A stretch of 64,000 nt of DNA from NCBI GenBank assembly GCA_020974905.1, contig CP087563.1, forward strand, positions 186,001-250,000, given 5' to 3'. Positions 62,089 through 64,000 of this stretch are shown here, one piece after another. Source of the stretch: Planctomycetes bacterium syqfu (lineage in GTDB: Bacteria; Planctomycetota; Phycisphaerae; Phycisphaerales; Phycisphaeraceae). How positions within the stretch are numbered: the stretch's first letter is position 1; each line of letters begins with the position of its first letter. The position numbers and the translations under genes are program-made. Below the pieces are notes generated by a model. The model was given only the letters and a program-made list of their open reading frames with translations. It made no database searches and was not told where the DNA came from.

Positions 62089-62454
62089 TTAAACGTTTTC
62101 ATAAACCAATACACGCAAATCACAATCCGCATCTGCAAACATTTTCAACAATGACATGACCGAATTCTTAAAACCGCCATTTGTCGAATCTGCCCGCATC
62201 TGAACCAACAATTTCATCTGTTCTTCGATAATTTTTCTCATCCCAATAAGTAAACGAACCACCTCATCCCGGCTTAAACGCTCATCAGTCTTCTTACAAT
62301 CACACTCCCAATCATCCGGCGGATTTACCGTTGAACAACCGCACACACTGCACGAGACTTCAACGCCCAACGGCTTACAGTTCGGACAATTCCAATCCCA
62401 CGGAGCATCAATTGCCATGCATCCACACTTGCCACACTTAACGCCTCTACCCAT
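62089..62454 (-). CDS. Provirus 2 double zinc-ribbon protein
   Basis: 121 residues. The first half has two cysteine clusters (CGKCGC...CPNC and CSVCGC...CDC), rubredoxin/zinc-ribbon style; the second half is helical. The gene sits between two copies of the cassette-junction repeat, so it looks like an inserted module. No counterpart in provirus 1. Confidence 0.55.
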   Translation of the reverse strand: MGRGVKCGKCGCMAIDAPWDWNCPNCKPLGVEVSCSVCGCSTVNPPDDWECDCKKTDERLSRDEVVRLLIGMRKIIEEQMKLLVQMRADSTNGGFKNSVMSLLKMFADADCDLRVLVYENV

Positions 62455-62484
62455 CGTTTTTCCCTTTATCTAAGTAGTTTTTCG
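62455..62484 (-). repeat. Cassette-junction repeat, provirus 2 copy b
   Basis: On the minus strand CGAAAAACTACTTAGATAAA then GGGAAAAACG. It encodes the EKLLR end of the upstream gene and the ribosome-binding site of the next. Confidence 0.7.
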
Positions 62485-62660
62485 ACTGTAATATGCCCAA
62501 CTTCCCGCACCTCTCCAACCAATTCGCCAATCATCCGGTTAACCTTGCAAGAACTCCTCGGTGCCACTTTATCCAGTGATTTTTCAGCCTCTTTAAGCGA
62601 CCACAACGCACACTTCATTGCCGCCACTGCAGCGGCCACCAAGCGTTCATCTTCGTCCAT
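62466..62660 (-). CDS. Provirus 2 small helical protein
   Basis: 64 residues starting MDEDERLVAAAVAAMKCALW and ending EKLLR; counterpart of the 68-residue protein of provirus 1. The start overlaps the preceding stop (TGATG). Confidence 0.55.
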   Translation of the reverse strand: MDEDERLVAAAVAAMKCALWSLKEAEKSLDKVAPRSSCKVNRMIGELVGEVREVGHITVEKLLR

Positions 62661-63136
62661 CACTTACCCGCCTTTCTCGCTTTTGCCGCCCGTGCATTGC
62701 ATGTGATGCTGCAATAGATCGAACGTGCCGACCGGCCCTTGATTTCACGGCCACAGGTCACGCAACGCTTAGGCTCTTTGTTCTTGACTGGCTTTCCTGC
62801 CAACAACAAACGCACCGCGTTACGACTCACACCGCCACGCTCTACGCCCGTGTCACACAACTCAATCGTCAAGCCTGTCGGCGTCACGTCCAAGATGCGA
62901 CACAGACGCCAATACTCATCACCGTCGGTGTGATTGATCCATGACACGTAGGCCAACGCCTTACGCGGCACGTCCTGCGGAACCGGCATGCTCTGTACTT
63001 CTCCGATGTGTTCGAGCATGAGCCTTGCACCGTGTTTGACTTTGCGTGACTGTTCGCGGATCAACTCCAACCGCGTACGCTCCGTTTGCAAATTGGGGTC
63101 GATTGATGACGCTTGCATCCTTGCGCTTGATTGCAT
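62660..63136 (-). CDS. Provirus 2 early zinc-finger protein
   Basis: 158 residues with GGAGA upstream. Contains ALAYVSWINHTDGDEYWRLC and the C-terminal four-cysteine motif CVTCGREIKGRSARSIYCSITC-like (given here in part), matching provirus 1. Overlaps the first gene by 176 nt. Confidence 0.65.
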   Translation of the reverse strand: MQSSARMQASSIDPNLQTERTRLELIREQSRKVKHGARLMLEHIGEVQSMPVPQDVPRKALAYVSWINHTDGDEYWRLCRILDVTPTGLTIELCDTGVERGGVSRNAVRLLLAGKPVKNKEPKRCVTCGREIKGRSARSIYCSITCNARAAKARKAGK

Positions 63137-63572
63137 TTGCTGCTCTCCTGTTTTTTGACATGACCGCCGAACGCCGACGGCTTTGATCTATGCGTTGCTT
63201 TGTGACTTGACGGACTGTGACATCCTCCGATTCAATGCACACGCATTGACCGTTAAACCAACTCACCGTTTCAATGTCTTTGATGATTTCCCGACGACGC
63301 TCAACCGCCTCACGATGGCCCACAAGGTCAAACGGTGCTATGCCCCGGTAGATCGGGTAACGCACCGTGACGGCCCGCATACGCCCCGCCCGCGTTGACT
63401 GGTGATGCCATTCCTTACGCTCTGTGCGATCCGGTAGCGTGACCAGCACTTGCACGGCCTTATCCACCTGATTGACTGTCATGATGATGCCCGGACACTT
63501 GAGCCATCGCCCATGATGGCACGTGAAAACTCGAACCCTGTCGCCCGGTAATACGAAATTATTGCTTAACAT
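62961..63572 (-). CDS. Provirus 2 early protein with KOW/SH3-like N-terminal part
   Basis: 203 residues: MLSNNFVLPGDRVRVFTC, PGIIMTVNQVDKAVQVLVTL, then REIIKDIETV, as in provirus 1, and a basic tail encoded over the next gene. First gene after the structured leader. Confidence 0.6.
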   Translation of the reverse strand: MLSNNFVLPGDRVRVFTCHHGRWLKCPGIIMTVNQVDKAVQVLVTLPDRTERKEWHHQSTRAGRMRAVTVRYPIYRGIAPFDLVGHREAVERRREIIKDIETVSWFNGQCVCIESEDVTVRQVTKQRIDQSRRRSAVMSKNRRAANAIKRKDASVINRPQFANGAYAVGVDPRTVTQSQTRCKAHARTHRRSTEHAGSAGRAA

Positions 63573-63574
63573 AA

Positions 63575-63592
63575 GCTGCCATCCTTGGCAGC
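63575..63592 (-). promoter_or_regulatory. Hairpin presenting the ribosome-binding site (H3), provirus 2
   Basis: On the minus strand GCTGCCA-AGGA-TGGCAGC: a perfect 7-bp stem with the ribosome-binding sequence as tetraloop, two bases before the ATG. Confidence 0.65.
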
Positions 63593-63620
63593 CGGTTGGT
63601 GTGTCGCACTTTAAACAAAA

Positions 63621-63651
63621 TCAGCCAACGTCAAAAAACTTGACGGTGGCT
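63621..63651 (-). terminator. Leader hairpin H2 of provirus 2
   Basis: On the minus strand CAGCC-acc-GTCAAG...CTTGAC-style stem ending GGCTG, followed by ATTTTGTTT. Equivalent of 43089-43125. Confidence 0.55.
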
Positions 63652-63709
63652 GTAATATCTGTTCCAATTGTGCATAGCTGGTCATCACCAAAACACCTTA
63701 CCGGCTCAA

Positions 63710-63741
63710 GGCTCAGGGATGCTGCTAACATCCGCTGAGCC
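63710..63741 (-). promoter_or_regulatory. Conserved leader hairpin H1 of provirus 2
   Basis: GGCTCAG-c-GGATG ... CATCC-CTGAGCC on the minus strand, almost identical to 43001-43031. On the plus strand it is followed by GTTTTTAT, so it could also end transcription leaving the element. Confidence 0.6.
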
Positions 63742-63763
63742 GTTTTTATAGTTATTGGACAGA

Positions 63764-63792
63764 ACATTAACTAAGATTTCGATCCGCGTCAA
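63764..63792 (-). promoter_or_regulatory. Early promoter of provirus 2
   Basis: TTGACG (63787-63792), 17-bp spacer, TAATGT (63764-63769), minus strand. Same spacing and following GTCCAATAA as in provirus 1. Confidence 0.7.
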
Positions 63793-63824
63793 CAAGAAAA
63801 ATGGACCTAAACCGGCTCTTAAGT

Positions 63825-63852
63825 GCTTAATTTACCGTATATTATCGGACCT
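63825..63852 (+). other. dif-like attachment site 3 (right end of provirus 2)
   Basis: Left arm GCTTAATTTAC, centre CGTATA (63836-63841), right arm TTATCGGACCT, then TTAAA. Direct repeat of site 2 over the centre and right arm. Confidence 0.65.
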
Positions 63853-63958
63853 TAAAATTTGGCAGGGGGGTGCAAGTTCGGCCCCGATATAGGCTTGTAT
63901 TTTGCCTTGGTTTGTATTGAGATGGACTTTGTTCGTCTGTCCTGTCTTAAATGACTTG

Positions 63959-64000
63959 TTAATCAAGATCGAATTCTTCAAACACCGGATACCTCAACCG
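63959..64000 (-). CDS. C-terminal end of an unknown gene (cut by window end)
   Basis: The last 13 codons read RLRYPVFEEFDLD before TAA on the minus strand. Too short to identify. It could be a host gene or the terminal gene of a third element, since the DNA before it resembles the left end of provirus 2. Confidence 0.3.
   Translation of the reverse strand, partial: RLRYPVFEEFDLD

Larger units (their letters stand above)
52679..63852 (-). mobile_element. Provirus 2: related phage in opposite gene orientation
   Basis: An 11.2-kb unit between dif-like sites 2 and 3. Same gene order as provirus 1 but read on the minus strand. It differs in a longer spike, a helix-turn-helix regulator instead of ribbon-helix-helix, a tmRNA-like instead of tRNA-like gene, and several early small genes. 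Confidence 0.75.

Noticed and set aside
42880-63852. CRISPR array or restriction-modification island as explanation of the accessory region
   Set aside because: No regularly spaced repeats, Cas, methylase or endonuclease genes; the content is viral.
42880-63852. Integration of the proviruses by a tyrosine or serine recombinase of their own at a tRNA gene
   Set aside because: No recombinase motif in any frame examined, and the tRNA-type genes are internal, 500-900 bp from the boundaries, without a duplicated tRNA end at the other boundary.
42880-63852. Simple inverted duplication of one element
   Set aside because: The two halves are alike in order but differ widely in sequence, early genes, regulator and spike, so they are separate acquisitions.

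Overview
The window is bacterial and looks planctomycetal, probably Phycisphaerae-like. The clues are a DUF1559-type pseudopilin with a terminal VDGH motif, a GntR/LacI-type regulator beside a beta-helix polysaccharide protein, a B12-dependent ribonucleotide reductase, and palindromic repeats scattered between housekeeping genes. The taxonomic call is an inference and was not tested by a search.

Bases 1-42880 are ordinary chromosome. In order they hold: two thioredoxin-like proteins, a PAP2 phosphatase, a DUF2203 protein, a small membrane protein behind a Fur-like operator, bioF, an HU-type protein, def-fmt, an M20 peptidase, dcd-nrdJ, tsaD, an S41 protease, a GroES-like protein with aroA and an ABC exporter, trpS, upp, and nfo. 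Next come a tightly overlapping siroheme/heme operon (CysG N-domain, HemX/CcsA-like, hemA, a GT-C-like membrane protein), rarA, an L,D-transpeptidase, eno, and a small polysaccharide locus with its own regulator.

Bases 42880-63852 hold the main discovery: two related but diverged proviruses of about 10 and 11 kb, side by side and in opposite gene orientation. Each encodes a Rep_trans-like replication protein, a short FtsK/HerA-type packaging ATPase and a capsid protein that I read as double-jelly-roll (PM2/FLiP-like). Each also carries a run of small membrane proteins, a lipoprotein, a spike-like protein and a C-terminal regulator. Gene order, overlap lengths and leader RNA hairpins are conserved although the proteins are only moderately similar. 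Neither has an integrase. The three boundaries are direct-repeat dif-like sites with the same central CGTATA, so host XerC/XerD integration at the chromosomal dif is the simplest explanation.

Within each element, an early operon (small regulators and zinc proteins, then Rep) starts at a conserved promoter with a structured leader. A late operon (membrane protein, ATPase, capsid, membrane proteins, spike, lipoprotein) starts at a divergent region. An oppositely oriented membrane-protein gene leaves the same region and overlaps the 3' end of rep by about 220 nt. Between lipoprotein and regulator genes, element 1 carries a tRNA-like gene and element 2 a tmRNA-like gene with no tag-peptide region.
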